Source: Synchiropus splendidus
Taxonomy: Eukaryota; Chordata; Actinopteri; Syngnathiformes; Callionymidae
Length of the DNA: 64,000 nt
NCBI RefSeq assembly: GCF_027744825.2
Contig: NC_071334.1
Span: 62,408,937 to 62,472,936 of the forward strand
Direction of reading: 5' to 3'
The position numbers were made by a program, and so were the translations under genes. Under the pieces are notes generated by a model that saw only the letters and a program-made list of their open reading frames with translations, had not been told where the DNA came from and did no database searches. Positions 11,002-24,306 of this stretch are shown here, piece by piece; the stretch's first letter is position 1, and the number at the start of each line of letters is the position of its first letter.

Positions 11002-14000
11002 ATGGTAACAGGTTATTAGGTATTGTTTGAGTAGGTATTTAAGATTAAAGAAGAGATCAGGTTCAAGAAAATAGTGATAGTAAATAATGTAAGATGAAGG
11101 ACGTTAACTCGAGTGAAAACCAACTATGTCAACATCAAAGGGAGAAGAAGCACAGAAGAAACAAACAAAAAGCATTACATATAGAAACATAAATAAAGAA
11201 AGGCAGGGGGATGGCAGTAATTAGAGTTGTTGTTGAATCTGTTCCTTTTCAGCCTTTATGTATGATGTCATGATGCTTATAGTGTGTGCAGTGTAATTTT
11301 ATGTCCACAGACAGAATGTGATTGATTTAAAACAAGGAAGTTAAAGTGCATTTTGTCCATGAAGTGTAGGCTGTTTAATTCATTTTAACTAGCCCTCATA
11401 CATTTTCAAAGGCTTAAAGTAAATACTTGTAGAATAAACCAGGATAGGAGAGTTTCGCTGTAAACAGATTTTGTGAATGGCCTCGCTACGTGAATGAATG
11501 TAATGTAACACTACCCTGCAGCATGCGTGTACCGTGAAGTGTAATGGAGGGAACTTAACAGAGACGAAGCAGGGATTTCTGTCAAATCACAATCTGAGCT
11601 GTATTATCTCCTTAGTTTTTAATCCAGTTTGGTGGATTCTTCAGTGATCACGAAGATTCAGTGGCACATGAACCATCCCTCAGACTGCTGCTCTTCAATG
11701 TGTGCCACACAAATTCTAAATCTTAATGCAGAAGCCTGCTTACAAAAAAGCTGGCTTAAGAACATTTTTGGCAGTCCAACAAGGCAAAATCCAGCATTCA
11801 TTATCAAAGTGGACAATGGGATGGCTGTTGTGTGTTTGGTGACACGTATGTGCATGTGTGTATTTGGGCGCATGTACTGGGTCAGTCATGCTGTGGTGAG
11901 TTGTTAGGGAGTCTGCACGGACGTGCTGATGAACAGTACGCAGCTGTCACTCATTTTGGAAGACAGAGAAGCTGCAATAGGCGACACTGGAGTGTGGTGG
12001 ACAGGTGACGGAGTGGCACATTTGTCCCACAAATTATGTTAGTTGTGATTATGAATGATGCAGTTACACGGATTATTGTGAGCCAGCTGCCACTGGATTG
12101 TTTTGAACTTGCTATCTAAAACAACAGTGTGGACGAATGCAACTTTGACATCGCTGATTGGAAGATGTTAAAAATCATGTGTCGTTCCTAAAGTAATATT
12201 TATTTAGATTATAAACAGCTGCATTCAATTATGCTATTTCCCCTTGAAGAAATTAAATTAGCCTTCACAAGTACCAATACTTCATTTTTGGTGCTTAGAC
12301 CTAAAGAATTTCTCCTGAACATGACACGTGCTGCCAACCTAGAATAGTGTCAAAATAGTCTTGAATTTAATAGAAAACCATGACTCTCTTAATGGATGTA
12401 ACTTCCTTTTAACACCACGTGACTGGAGTGTTTGCTCCACTGATGATGCTGTTTGGTCACATGATATGATGAAATCCCACCTGTGGACAGATGTCATACT
12501 AACCTAAGAATGATCATTTCTAAAAACCGGTGATAAAAATATATCTTCGGTGCATTTGTTCTTTTGATCAGTCCATGAAAATTAATAGTGTCAAACCTAT
12601 GCAACATCTGGATGGCATGACGCTTGCTCCTTTCACTCATAAACCATTTTGAATTGTTTCATGTTTCTGTTTGTAGTTAAATTTACTTCAGCCAGCAGCT
12701 TTAACTATGTACGGTTCTTTGAACAAAATACTGGAAAAAAAAGAACAAAAGAAGGAAAGAAAGTAGAAAATAAAGGGAAAGAAAGAAAGAGCAGTGCGGC
12801 AGTAATCAGCTCTTTGATCCAACTCCTTTATTATTCCAGTGTGGGCCAGATAATGCACTCCTGACTTTGTTGCTGGCAACCAGCAAGCTTCCATATGTTG
12901 GCTATTAGAGGCTTTTTACTGACAGAATCTTCACACTGCTGCTGCGTCTGTCTATGAAATCTTAGGCCAGGAAGGCTCACGTGTAGTCATGCAGAATATT
13001 GAGATTAATTCAAAAGGAGCGTGACCTCACAGTGTTCATGTTTGGTAAGCATGCTACGTTAAGCAAATGTTTGGGTACCTTGTGCTGTTTTTATTTCATC
13101 ACAAATGTTGTTGTTTTCCTCTTCAAAATGAAGTGTATGTTTGTCAATGTCACTCCTGAGTAAATGGAGTGCACAAATGACCTAGTGAAGCCACTTACAT
13201 TGGTCTTCTCAATCAGCTGCACTTCATGTGGGTCTCACAAGCTGTCGCGGTGCATCTTTGACATCACCCAGCTGATCAGAGCTCCCTCTGCCCTCCAAAC
13301 CCATCTGATCCTGATTTGATGTGTTATTATCATACAAATGTTTATACTCTTATATGGGTGTTAGAAAACCCTCTGAACCCTGTATTTAAATACTGAATTG
13401 ATTGAGCCTGATTGACACCGCAGGAGAGAGTAGCATTACGTGGCAGCCATTTTAGTGTGACTTTGTGTGCGCGTTGGTCCGATGCTGCAGTTGTCATGCC
13501 ATGTTGCCGTGGTGAGCGAGGGCCTGATGCCAGCTTGGAACACTGTGGCAACGGGATCAGTGTGACCCAGCATTGCTCTCTGCTGCCGACGCTCCGTCTG
13601 TACCCTCTTCAATTATTGACATGCCGAGGCCGCCATCTTAGCTTTGGGCACAGTTTAGTTGCCTGCTGGTGCGTTGCCTTGGGAACAGGTTTTGTTTTAT
13701 TATTTCATTTTCAACCAAACTCCTTGGTTTGTTGCTTTTGTCACAGTAAATAGATTCTTTAATTTACTTAATCTAGGGAGAAAGGATGCGTAATGCATAC
13801 ATATAATTGTATGCGTCTGTATATGTTGGTTAGCATCAAATACTTCAGTCTCCATTTATTCATGGTTTCTATCAGCAGTATGAAGAACTCATTTTCATAC
13901 ATCAACGACTGTCAGAACCATGGAATTTTTTAAGGCAGCGGTTTCATTTTTAGTAGGTGAAGAAAAATACAAAAATAAACCATTGAATATCACACATGTT

Positions 14001-14629
14001 GTGTGGGTTAGCTTGCGGTATTTCCACTTTCCAATTCTCACTCTGACAGCTTGGCTGCTGTGGCGAGCAAAGGTCTCATTGTGTGTGTGAACGGTATCAT
14101 AACACGTTTTGATTAGCTGTCAATGTTTTCTTTTCACTGGTTTATAGCTAAAACTAGACATCCTGTGTTTTGCTTGCATGCAGATTATTTTGGACTCCTT
14201 CCTGGTGGTTCTACGAAAAAATATAATTTATCTAGTTGTGAAAGATCTTTACGCTATATAGGGCTTTGCCTTTACCACACCAATATAGGTTTCTTACAGT
14301 ATATTTTTACTTTCAAGACATTGGGTAACCCTGCATTCTGAATTGTGAGTTCCGGAATCCCATTGTATTCTGCTGGATTAAAACTTGTGGAAAAGGTCTA
14401 AAGTATCTCTCCACAGGGACTGAAGTGTCCTTCATCATAGACATGCTGTTTTTTTTAATAATCTGGGTATGTTTAAACCATATGTGCCTATTCCTTACTA
14501 TCAACATGCTGGTAGGCTTTGTATTTTTTTCCCGTGTTAATGATTGCTGGCAGTCGGCAGCATGTGGCAGTAATTAAATCAAAGGAAATTGGTGGAATAG
14601 AAAGAAAAACGTCTGCTTGGTGGCGGCGC

Positions 14630-14650
14630 AAAAAAAAAAAAAAAAAAAAA
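14630..14650. repeat. Poly-A run
   Basis: Twenty-one consecutive A residues. It could be the tail of an old retroposed element, but no body was recognised upstream. Confidence 0.85.
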
Positions 14651-16113
14651 CAGTCCTGATGGTAAAAGGAAAATGGGCGGCTAATAAAATGAGTGTGGAA
14701 GAGACTTGTAAAGAGGCGTCACCTGTGAAGATGTTGTTTTGTTCTCCGGTCTGTGAAACCTCTCAAAGCACACACTCATTTCCACACAGGAATCATCTCA
14801 TGATTCAACACACTGGTAGGAAAAGTATTGCAGTTGAGACACCTTTAGTTTTAGTCATGAGACGATTATACATCAGATTTTATGATGAATAATCTGAAAT
14901 AATATTTAATGATTTGTGTTGTGTTGTGTGATTTTGTTTTTTATTCTAGGGGTTTTCAGGGTGAACTTGTAGAGGAGGTTAACGCTTTAATCGTGTCTGG
15001 ACTGGATTAGGCTTCCTGCTGCAGAAAATAAGGGCGACAAACATTTTTTGAGTTTCTACTGTGAAATATTGCTTTGGTCCTCATTCAGTCCAATCATAGT
15101 GAATTTGGGAATCGAGGACCAATTCCGTTTCCGTTTGATCCGTCATGCTGGACACCTTCACATTCCACAGCTAAGATGAGCAGTTAGTATCCATCCCTTT
15201 GTGTGAAGTAAAACGGAACTGTGATTTTTCTTTTGGCTCCATTTCTTTTGTTTATGTGAAGAACCGTTTGGTCCAGGTCCTGATTGTTTGAGACACACAT
15301 TCTTGACTCACTCTTGCTAAATCTACATTGCTAAACCCCATGTATTACCATGTTAGTTTTTCCGTCCGAGTCTGAAAGTACAGTGTCATAGTTCGTATTA
15401 ATGTTGCTCGTTCAGTCAACTTCTGTGCTTAGTAAATACATATTTATTGTTGTTGTGGTCACGTTATGTATGTGTTATTTGTGTTATTCTTGATGTATAA
15501 TTGTTCCCACGAATTCTCCACCATGCACTGTGTCTGTCTCGTAGTGATTTGAAGGTGATTAATACGACGAGTCCTGCTTTATTACACACAGAGCATGCGT
15601 GTCCACCAGAGTGACTGTGTAATTAGTGGTCAATTAGAGCGGTGTGACTGTGCTGGTTGTCTGACTCTTTGATGAGGCCATCTTGAACTCATTTCCAGGC
15701 CTCAGTGTAAACACACCACGGGACCAGACACACACTCTTTCCTGCTTGTTTGTGTTTCTTACATTTGTGTTTCACTGCTCTCAATTTGTGATGACCTGGT
15801 TCCTCACAGTCCCTCTGTTGTTTACTGAAGTTGACATGAACAAATGAAAAAAAAATCTTTTCAAGAAAATGTATTGAAAAAAGTATTTTATAAATTGATT
15901 ATTACTCTTGAAAATTGCATCAAACATCAGAGTGTGAAATTGAAAACCTGATCAGCGGCATCAAGTGCCAATCATTTTTTCAGACCTCTTACCCAAGCAC
16001 ACACTCTCGCCTTTATCTCTCTGTGTGGCCCCCAATGTGTTGTCTGTCCAAATCACAGCCACCCCTGTCTTCAGTAACAGGTGCAAAACGCACGCGCCTT
16101 GTGCACACAGACC

Positions 16114-16149
16114 CAGACACACACACACACACACACGCACACACACACT
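16114..16149. repeat. CA microsatellite
   Basis: A (CA)n run with one CG interruption. ORFs across it on both strands are repeat artefacts. Confidence 0.9.
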
Positions 16150-16659
16150 CTTGCACAAGTCCACTTGTCTTCTCACAGGGGGCTCTAATCAAGCCGCAGG
16201 AAGCAGGAGCTCCACAGGGAGCAAGAGTGTATGTATTTCGTGTGTCTGTGTGAGTGTGTGCCGCAAAAAAAATGAGTTGAGGAATGTGTCTTGGTGCATT
16301 AAATTCCTGTGCGTGCGTGCGTATACATGCCTGTGTGTGTGGATGTGTGTCATGACTGGATGTTTTCAATTACATTTATGAACACATCTACAGGTGTCTG
16401 CATCTTGGTTTTATCCTTAATATATCAATTTCTGTTTTCTTTTTAACTTAGCAGAGTTTAAATTACTGTGATTATTTTTTTGCGGACATGTTTTGGTAAT
16501 TATTTCTCTCTGTCTTGCATCCTGTTTCTATTTTTATAATCTTTTTATTTAATCTACAAATCTGGCTCTTCATTTTATCTTGCCATTATGTTTATCCTTT
16601 TTATTTAGTTGGGTCAGTCATGATCTTTCTGGAGTCAATTACTGAGTGTGTGTGTGATT

Positions 16660-16970
16660 GCTTTATCTATTTTTGTGGGGAACAATTCAACTCCTCTTTG
16701 TGAGGGCATTTGGTTTAGTTAGGACCATTCGGCCGGTCCTTACAACCCTTACAACCCTTTAAACCTGAATTTGAGGATGAAGTATCATCAAGATCATTAT
16801 AACTAGGTTTCAGTTTGGTTCACAGTCCTGGTTCAAGTTAGCCATTTGTTTTGAATGGTTTGGTTTAGGGTGAGAGGCTGGGGAAAGCATTATGGCAATA
16901 AGAAACTTCCAAAAGTCCTCACAAGGATAGAAATACGAACTGGTGTGCGCGCGCACACACATCTGGATCA
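16660..16970. mobile_element. Teleost interspersed repeat with microsatellite tail
   Basis: The segment begins near GTGAGGGCATTTGG. It contains a repeated 'ccttacaac' stretch, then GGTGAGAGGCTGGGGAA and GCATTATGGCAATAAGAA, and ends with GTCCTCACAAGGATAGAAAT followed by a GT/CA-rich run. I recognise this string of motifs as a repeat found many times in fish genomes, often ending in a GT microsatellite. Its class (SINE-like or other non-autonomous element) is uncertain. Confidence 0.5.
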
Positions 16971-19515
16971 CATTAGTCCAATTGCAGGTTGGTTGAATAA
17001 GGCTCAGCTTGGTGGGATTTCCTTCCGCTTTCTCATGCGCGTGCATGCACGCACACACACATTTTTTCCCACCATGTGTTCTGAATCAGTTAGATAATTA
17101 ACCTTCAGAGGATTTTGTGGCTGTGGCTCAGATCTCTGTCATAAAATACATCTAAAAAAACAGAACCCCTCGAAAATATGTTTGATCCATCTGTGCATTT
17201 CATAGCTAGTTCCCACCTAGTTCCCACTCTGCCTCTCTGTGGTCGGTCACACCACTTGCGGTGGCCGGTGAAGAGACAGCTCGCTGCCCTTCTCTCTCAT
17301 TATTCTGCACCCCAAATTAAACTTTCATGGATCGATATGTATGTAAGCAGACCGGCGTTAAATAAGATGTTACTCTGAGACGTGTCACACGTCGGTTTGA
17401 AAAACCAGACAGGTGCAGTTGAGTGTGCATGCGCTCGTATGCATGTGTGTGCTATGAGGTTTCGTGACTGCTCCCTTAACATTCCAACACATCTGCTCTG
17501 GATGAAGGCATGGCGAACTGTGTGTGTATGGTGTGTGTGTGAAGCTGCACAACGATGGCCCTTCCCTCTGCCGTCTTACCTTCAGCTGGAAATATTCAGA
17601 CATGCATTCCTTTGTTGTTGCGGCAGGTACATCATTATCTTAAATTCATGACAAAAGAGCATCCCATAGAGGTTATGTTTGTTTTCTCATGCAAGTAAAG
17701 TATGAATTTCTCTCCTCCAATCCATTTTGTACAGTTAGTACTTCTAAACCTTTATACATTTTCGGCATATGTTGGTCTTATTGTGGTGTTTTTCCTTTTT
17801 GAGCACAAGGTACTTCTGTTCATTAAAACACTGCCTTATGAGTAAATTAGTGCCTGTTACTAAGCTATTGAAATGTTATGCACCATGTAATATAACAAGA
17901 GATCAGTACGTTTCAAATTTGCTGTCTGACTACATGCTAACCCTCTGAGTCCAGAATATGAGGGTATCTGTTTTGCTACTGAGAGTGCGCCTTTGCAGGA
18001 AGGTCTCATTTTGTTTCCCTTCAACGTTGGTCCTTGTCAGCGCTTACACCAGAGGACACCGTTCGGCTCAATGACTACACATTCTTTTTATTGCGCATTG
18101 TTAAGTGTCATATTTGATGGACTGTCACATGGGACTCACCCTCATCTCTACTTCTGTGCCACCACCACATTTTTCGGTAATTTCCTCAAACATTAAGACA
18201 CTACATCAACTGTTGAGCTTTGCACTGACTGTTAATTCAGCGTGAGCTTTGTTTAAGAATAGACCTTCATATGTCTTCCTTAAACCACAATCAAACATTT
18301 GGTTCTTTGAAATAGTTTTCTTTATTATGGCACTCTTTTTACTCTGAACAGTATTTTAATTCATTTGTCAGTAATCTTATAAAAGACTTGGACTTAACTG
18401 CTTAATCCATTTAAACTATGTATCACATTTTTCTGTGCTCAATTCCACGTGCATCACATTAGAAATAACCAGAACGTCCATGAATCATAACCCCAAGATA
18501 AAATGTATGCTAATGAGAAATATGATATCACATTAGTGGCGTGATACGTAGCCAAACTTGGTTTACGATCTATTTCACTTTAACACTGAACAAACTCTCA
18601 TACATATATCAATTCAACTGTCTCATCATCACTAAAATACCAATACTTTCAGGGATCTTGTATCTCAGTCTTTTTAGATTGTTAATGTACTGTCTGCTAC
18701 TGAAAACTGATGAAACTCTCTTGGTAGCTGTTATTTGTGGCTCAATTGAGAAAGCTGTTCAGTGGGTAATGTGCTAGTGTTTGTACGTGCCAGTGTGTTA
18801 GATGCATGAGGAATCAGTTTTCACTGGAATGTGTCTTTATTCTCTGCTGCCTTTGCCGGGAGGGATGCTTTGATGCAACCTGTGATGTTTTTTGTTCTGA
18901 TCTGATTTTATGCATTATGCTTGACGCACTCCTGAAAACATGAAATATTTTTCCTTTTACTCAGTGGTACTTGCGTGTCAGACTTCATTCATGCCAAACA
19001 CTTCTTTTTTTGCTCTTTTTGTATCTGGAAAACGTTTTATTTGTTTATTTATTTATTCATTTAAATACCAGCAGCCCCAGATCTTTTTTTTTTTTCAGAT
19101 TTTGTTCAATAATCAACCAACCTGGTTACTTCAATTAGGTCTGTTCTTCTAATAAATGTTGTTCGTGATTATTTTCGTAATGTCTCGCAAAAAGCGTACC
19201 AGTCTGATGGTTGCTCCCAGCAAAGAGATAATAATTTAGAATAAATACTAAGTTATTGTGAATTATTACAAAAAAACGTCATGTTTCTTCCATCATGGCT
19301 GCATTTTTCCTTCTCTGACGTCAGTTTTGGAGTTGTCAAGGAAGTGACACTACTGTCAAGGTCACTGGTCGGGTCAGGGCCTCAGCGCTGTGGGAATACT
19401 TGTCGAGCAGTGTGTGTATGTTCTTGTGTGTTTGGATAGATGGGAACAGGTGCAGAGTGTGTTCAAGTTTGAGGAATGTAGTGAGACACAACAAAAGTGT
19501 CTTTCTATCCTTCAA

Positions 19516-19535
19516 TCTCTCTCTCTCTCTCTCTC
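19516..19535. repeat. CT microsatellite
   Basis: A short perfect (CT)n run within a CT-rich stretch. Confidence 0.85.
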
Positions 19536-20527
19536 ACTCCCTCGTTCTGTTCCTTTCCCTACCCTGTCTTTCGTCCTCTTGCACACACATACATTCTCAC
19601 ATACTTAGTCCTCTCGTTCAGCAAACCCATACGATGGGAAAATGTGCCTGCAGGACATGAGACATAAATCCCAATGCATTCAACAGGAAAACATGTGTTT
19701 ACAAAGAATGTAAACCATCCATGTGTCATCCAGCCATGACACTCACTCACGCCACATGACGCAAACTCTGGAACTGTTAAAAAGTGTGTGCGTATTTTGG
19801 TCAGTCTGCAAATGTGCTTTTATGATGTGAGCAGCTCTCGGAAGGGAAACAGCGGATGAGGAGGATGTTTTAGGGAAATTGAGTTCAGCTCTAATGGCAT
19901 CTACAGACCTGTGTGTTTGTGTGTGATTACACTCAAACATGTGGAGACTTCCTGATGTCTTCCAGCTGATCGCTCTCCTTCTGCATGTGCATTTGTACTT
20001 TACCATGTAGCAAGAGCACAGGTTCAACCATGATTTTGACAACAAAGCAGCTAAGATAACAGGCAAACCTGCATTATTTTATTATTTCAGTCCAAAGCAA
20101 TCTTGCTATCCCGGCTGTCATCACAGAAGATCAGAGCACAGAATCAATTGTGAACAGCTTCTGTTCATATTGTTAAAATTGGACAAGTGTTCTGTTTTAA
20201 AATAAAGTGAGATGTGCTTAAAAAAGATTGAACAAAGTCATTGGCCCTTGACCCATGGATTATCTGTTCCTCCATATACTTCATAAACTGAGAACACTTC
20301 ACCGATCACATTCAGGTCTGCAGAGATCAAAGAGTATACCCAAAACTGAGGGGTTACAAACACAGGCGCGGAATACAATAGCATTTCCAACTCACTGACA
20401 GACAACTGAAGATGTGCTGAAGAAAGTGGGGTACAATGAACCAGTGCACTTTATGTTTGACTGAGATTGTTTGTGTTTGACACTCTTTCCATCTTTCTCA
20501 CCAACTTTCTTTGGTTTTCTGCCACAG

Positions 20528-20633
20528 GTTTACGCTCCATCTGCCAGTACAGCGGACTACAATAGGGACTCGCCGGGATACCCGTCCTCTAAGCCCCCTA
20601 GTGCCGGTTTCCCAAGTTCCTTCTTCATGCCAG
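20528..20633 (+). CDS. tcf4: tcf4 coding exon 2 (aa 24-58)
   Basis: The acceptor is cacag before GTT at 20,528, and the donor is g|gtaccc after 20,633 (ends in phase 1). It encodes [20 protein letters not shown] and on to FPSSFFMP, matching the first exon shared by TCF4-A and the long isoforms. The region is Ser/Pro/Tyr-rich and disordered, and upstream of AD2. Its acceptor is the joining point for every alternative 5' exon, so long-isoform transcripts starting outside the window should also splice here. Confidence 0.95.
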
Positions 20634-21355
20634 GTACCCATCGTGTTCATTATTATACAGGCAAATGTAGGGCTGGCCAGTTAACTGTCAAAAAAAGCCC
20701 TTGAACCAACACAGCTTACAAATGCCAGACCCAACACATGAAGATAAAAAGTCTACTGTTCATCATTATGTCTGTGGTCTGCACCGATAGTCCTGTTGCT
20801 TCTGCTGGATCTCTATGGGGTCACTTCTTGAGTGGCTAAATTCCATTCCATGTCACAGTTCAGTCTGTAGCGATCAGCTCTCCCCACTCATATTTGGCCT
20901 TTGTCTAACATTTGTGATTGTCAGCTCTGACCATTTTCAGAGCCAAATACCAGGGCAGGTTCACAGAGATACGGATTCTCTTATAGAGTGATCTTCTAAG
21001 AGTTACGATAATGTTGCGTTTTCTATTTGACGATAGGATCGCAATCACTGAAACAAATTTGGTCCCCAAATCTCCCTGACAGAAGGTGCTCTTACACCTT
21101 GTTATTGCGCTTCAAGCGTTCATATTTTTTTACAAAAAAAAAACATTTTTGCCAAAATTGCCCAGTGTCTAAGGTTTGTATTGACAGTTATGACTATCAC
21201 AATTTCTCTCATATTGTGTCTTGGAGACTGTCAGTTGAAGCCAAAGCCAGTTGGATGGGGAGAAACTGAACTGACACCAAAGTCAACCTATTAATCACTC
21301 ACTGGACTGGTTTGCGGATTCCGGTCCAGCCTCATCATCCTTGTCTCTCCATCAG

Positions 21356-21504
21356 ATGGTCACCACAGTGGGGATCCCTGGAGCAGCAGCAGCAGTAGTA
21401 TGAGCCAGCAAGGTTACCACGGCAGCATGTTGGGGAGCAGCAACTCCTCGCACGGTCCCTCACAAGGCTCCTCCTACTGTGGGATTCACCCTCACGACAG
21501 ATTG
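21356..21504 (+). CDS. tcf4: tcf4 coding exon 3 (aa 59-108)
   Basis: The acceptor atcag precedes 21,356 and the donor ttg|gtaaga follows 21,504. It starts in phase 1, completing the Asp codon, and ends in phase 0. It encodes [10 protein letters not shown], a six-Ser run, then [15 protein letters not shown] and [12 protein letters not shown], with the conserved DGHHS.DPWSSSS and HPH.RL blocks of TCF4. It is a Ser/Gly-rich, probably unstructured regulatory segment. Confidence 0.94.
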
Positions 21505-21788
21505 GTAAGAAAATGTCAAAGCAGAAATGTCACTGTCAAGGTGTCCAATTGTTAACTTAGGGGGACAAAGACAGCATTCTAGACAAAATGTTCCAGTGGT
21601 GTAAATAGTTAAGTAACATAGTATGAAGACATGTTGGGTTCCACTTTTAGCCATGTTTTGCTACTCCATATTAAAGGGCATTAATGAGAGCTCTCCTGAG
21701 ACATTTAGATTCAATATCTGTTCCTTCATAAGCACATTGACGTGTCTGCATGTCACCTGGATGACACTGTTCCATCTTTTCTCAGCAG

Positions 21789-21936
21789 AACTATCCTCCA
21801 CACTCATCAGCGGACATTAACTCCAGCCTTCCTCCCATGTCCAGTTTCCACCGAGGCACTGGCAACTCCGGTGGCTCCAATCACTACAGCACAGCGTCGT
21901 GTACGGCCTCCACTAACGGCACAGATAGCGTCATGG
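21789..21936 (+). CDS. tcf4: tcf4 coding exon 4 (aa 109-157)
   Basis: It encodes [40 protein letters not shown] and STNGTDSVM, matching the [16 protein letters not shown] and NHYST.SC blocks of TCF4. The donor is atgg|gtaaga (ends in phase 1). The acceptor is a tandem cagcag. The second AG (exon from 21,789) is preferred because it keeps the family register L-x-YP; the first would add one Gln. Gly/Asn/Ser content slightly exceeds what I recall for the mammalian exon, from a small NSGGS insertion. Confidence 0.93.
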
Positions 21937-23403
21937 GTAAGAAGCCATGTTTCCAAAAATGTTTTATAAATGGACGGATCAGATGAAAACATTTTTCGTG
22001 AACACCTCTTAAGCAAAGCAAGGAGATAAAGGCTAAGGTTGTTGTTACACCTGAAACAGACGTGGGACTTGTGACTGGACTGTTTAGCGACCTGACCCGT
22101 TGGACTGACCTGATTCAACACTTCTCTGAAAGAAATAAAGAAAAGCAATCCAGAAGCTCTGTTGTATGTGATCAAAACTGTACGTGGTTGAGCTAGCATA
22201 TCCACATCCCAACCATATTTACACTTCTTTTATCAATCGTGTCTTCGGTCGGTAGCACAAAATGGCTGGTTTTATGTGATTTAGCAAAGAGCTGTTTTTG
22301 TTTCTGCTTCATGTGACTCATGCACATATATTTTTGTAGATGGCAGAAAGGATGGATATGTTTCCATACTATTGTGTGTTAATTTAAACATAACCATTAT
22401 GTTGATCATGTCTTATTAAGGATGTTTTTGCGTTCCCTGGATATTCTGTTTCTCACATATTAAACTAAATATCCAATTGAAGTATAAGTATATTTCAATC
22501 CCAATCAAACATACAACTCTCTCATGTCAAACTTGATCTGGGGGATCGAACAGGAGCGTAGAGAAGTTGGAAGAGTAGAACAAAAAATTATAATTTTAAA
22601 ATAATAAGTGCTTTTAGAGGGATATAAACTGATATTTCAATGTGTTCTTCTATTCTGAATGAGCTGCCCAATGCACGACAATATGATGACAAAGGAGCTT
22701 ACGTTCTCTTTGAAGGGGCTGTACTGAAAACACTTTCATCTTTGGCTCCTTTGTGGTCGTAATCTCTCATTTATGAAAAAGATTTTCTCTGCATATGCTT
22801 TACGTTATGCATCGGACATAGTTTGTGTGTGTGTCTGTGTGCTGTAGAGCAGTAATCCCCCCGGATGATTTACTCAGCCAGTTGTGTTGCGTGAGTGAGG
22901 CAGGCTTTAACAACAAAATTAGGCTGCATCCTGTCCCTCTCTACCTGTCGCACTTCTGTCTTCTTCTGTCTGTGGTTGTTTTTGTTGAAGAACGCAATCA
23001 TTTTATCTGTTTCTTCATATGTTGGGTCAGTCAGTTGTTGTGTTTCATTGCAGGAAATGTTCATCTGGATATTTGTACATGTTTGTGTGTCCTGTAAGGT
23101 CATCTTCTTCCACTTCCACTTTCATCTTCTGCCACTATGTTAATTCACATAAAGTCACACACACATTTCGTGACGGGCAAACACACACAATCGTGGATGT
23201 GTTCTGGGTCTCTGCAAGTAAGTTATACGGGAACATCCTGAGCCCAAGATTATTTTTTTACAGCAATAACAGTAGCATTTTCTCATCCTCTGATCAAAGA
23301 TAAGAGCACAAATAGTTTTGCACTCTCTGATTGAAGCATCCCACACCCCTGAATTTTGAAATATTTCTACAGATGCGTGTGTCTATGTGTGTGTGTGTCG
23401 CAG

Positions 23404-23474
23404 CAAACAGAGCGCAGAGTGGAGCAGCCAGCAGCTCTCAGACAGGAGATGCCTTAGGGAAAGCACTTGCATCG
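23404..23474 (+). CDS. tcf4: tcf4 coding exon 5 (aa 158-181)
   Basis: The acceptor gtcgcag precedes 23,404 and the donor tcg|gtaaat follows 23,474. It starts in phase 1 (completing Ala) and ends in phase 0. It encodes ANRAQSGAASSSQTGDALGK followed by ALAS; SSQTGDALGKALAS is a hallmark block of TCF4 and of E-proteins generally. It is short (71 nt), preceded by a GT-rich stretch rather than a long polypyrimidine tract, which may make it a weak exon. Confidence 0.94.
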
Positions 23475-23556
23475 GTAAATACAATGCCCACATGCATGCT
23501 TAAACCAACACACATGGATTCTTGTACATATTAACATGCAGTTTCCTCAACTTTAA

Positions 23557-24030
23557 AGGTCCCATGTTATGCAAAACTGACTGTTTTCAGTTGTTTCCTG
23601 CCTCAATGTGCGTGCAAAACACTGATATAAAACCATTGTGCATTTTTGCGTTAGATTTGAATGCACCCTGCCAAAACTTTAAGTTGGGCCTCATTCATTA
23701 TCATGAACTTTGACATCACAACACCACATCCAACCACTGCTGTGGAGAAAAGATCACCTTATTTAATTAGTGAATGTACACAAACGATACATTAGAGGCA
23801 ATTTGGCGCCAGAATTTTTATTTCACTTCTCCATGTGACTCACTCTTTGACCAATGGTGAGAGAGTGGGCGTGGCCAGGGTGAAGCAGGTGCCAAGCAAA
23901 ACTGTAGCTCTGGGAGAAACACCACAGTTCTATGTGATTCATGGAGTATCTTTTAAGAAACTTACTGAAGTCCTGCGTAGGGATCTAACATCTATTGTAA
24001 ACCCCCTGAAGTTAGCGTAATATGGGACCT
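23557..24030. mobile_element. Non-autonomous DNA transposon (MITE) in tcf4 intron 5
   Basis: Terminal inverted repeats AGGTCCCATGTTATGC (left) and, as reverse complement of the right end, AGGTCCCATATTACGC match at 14 of 16 positions and bound a 474-bp segment. TAA lies adjacent to the left end and one base beyond the right end, compatible with a short TAA/TTA target duplication. The interior has no transposase ORF. The element ends 84 bp before exon 6. The superfamily is not certain; a Harbinger-like origin would fit a 3-bp duplication. Confidence 0.7.
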
Positions 24031-24081
24031 CTAAATCATTCAGTTTTGACATTGATTTGTTTTTCTTTTACAAACGATTGA

Positions 24082-24306
<225 letters not shown>

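Larger units (their letters stand above)
7051..20527 (+). other. tcf4: tcf4 intron 1 (about 13.5 kb)
   Basis: The intron runs from GT at 7,051 to AG at 20,526-20,527. I see no further tcf4 exon inside. It contains CA and CT microsatellites, a poly-A run, a fish-type interspersed repeat near 16,660-16,970 and a few blocks that look like regulatory elements (listed separately). The rest is unremarkable AT-rich DNA. Its size would suit the enhancers expected for a developmental regulator. Confidence 0.8.

Noticed and set aside
15961..16381. Several overlapping ORFs of 110-138 aa on both strands
   Set aside because: They all run through the CA microsatellite and show His/Thr or Cys/Val repeats, with no family resemblance.
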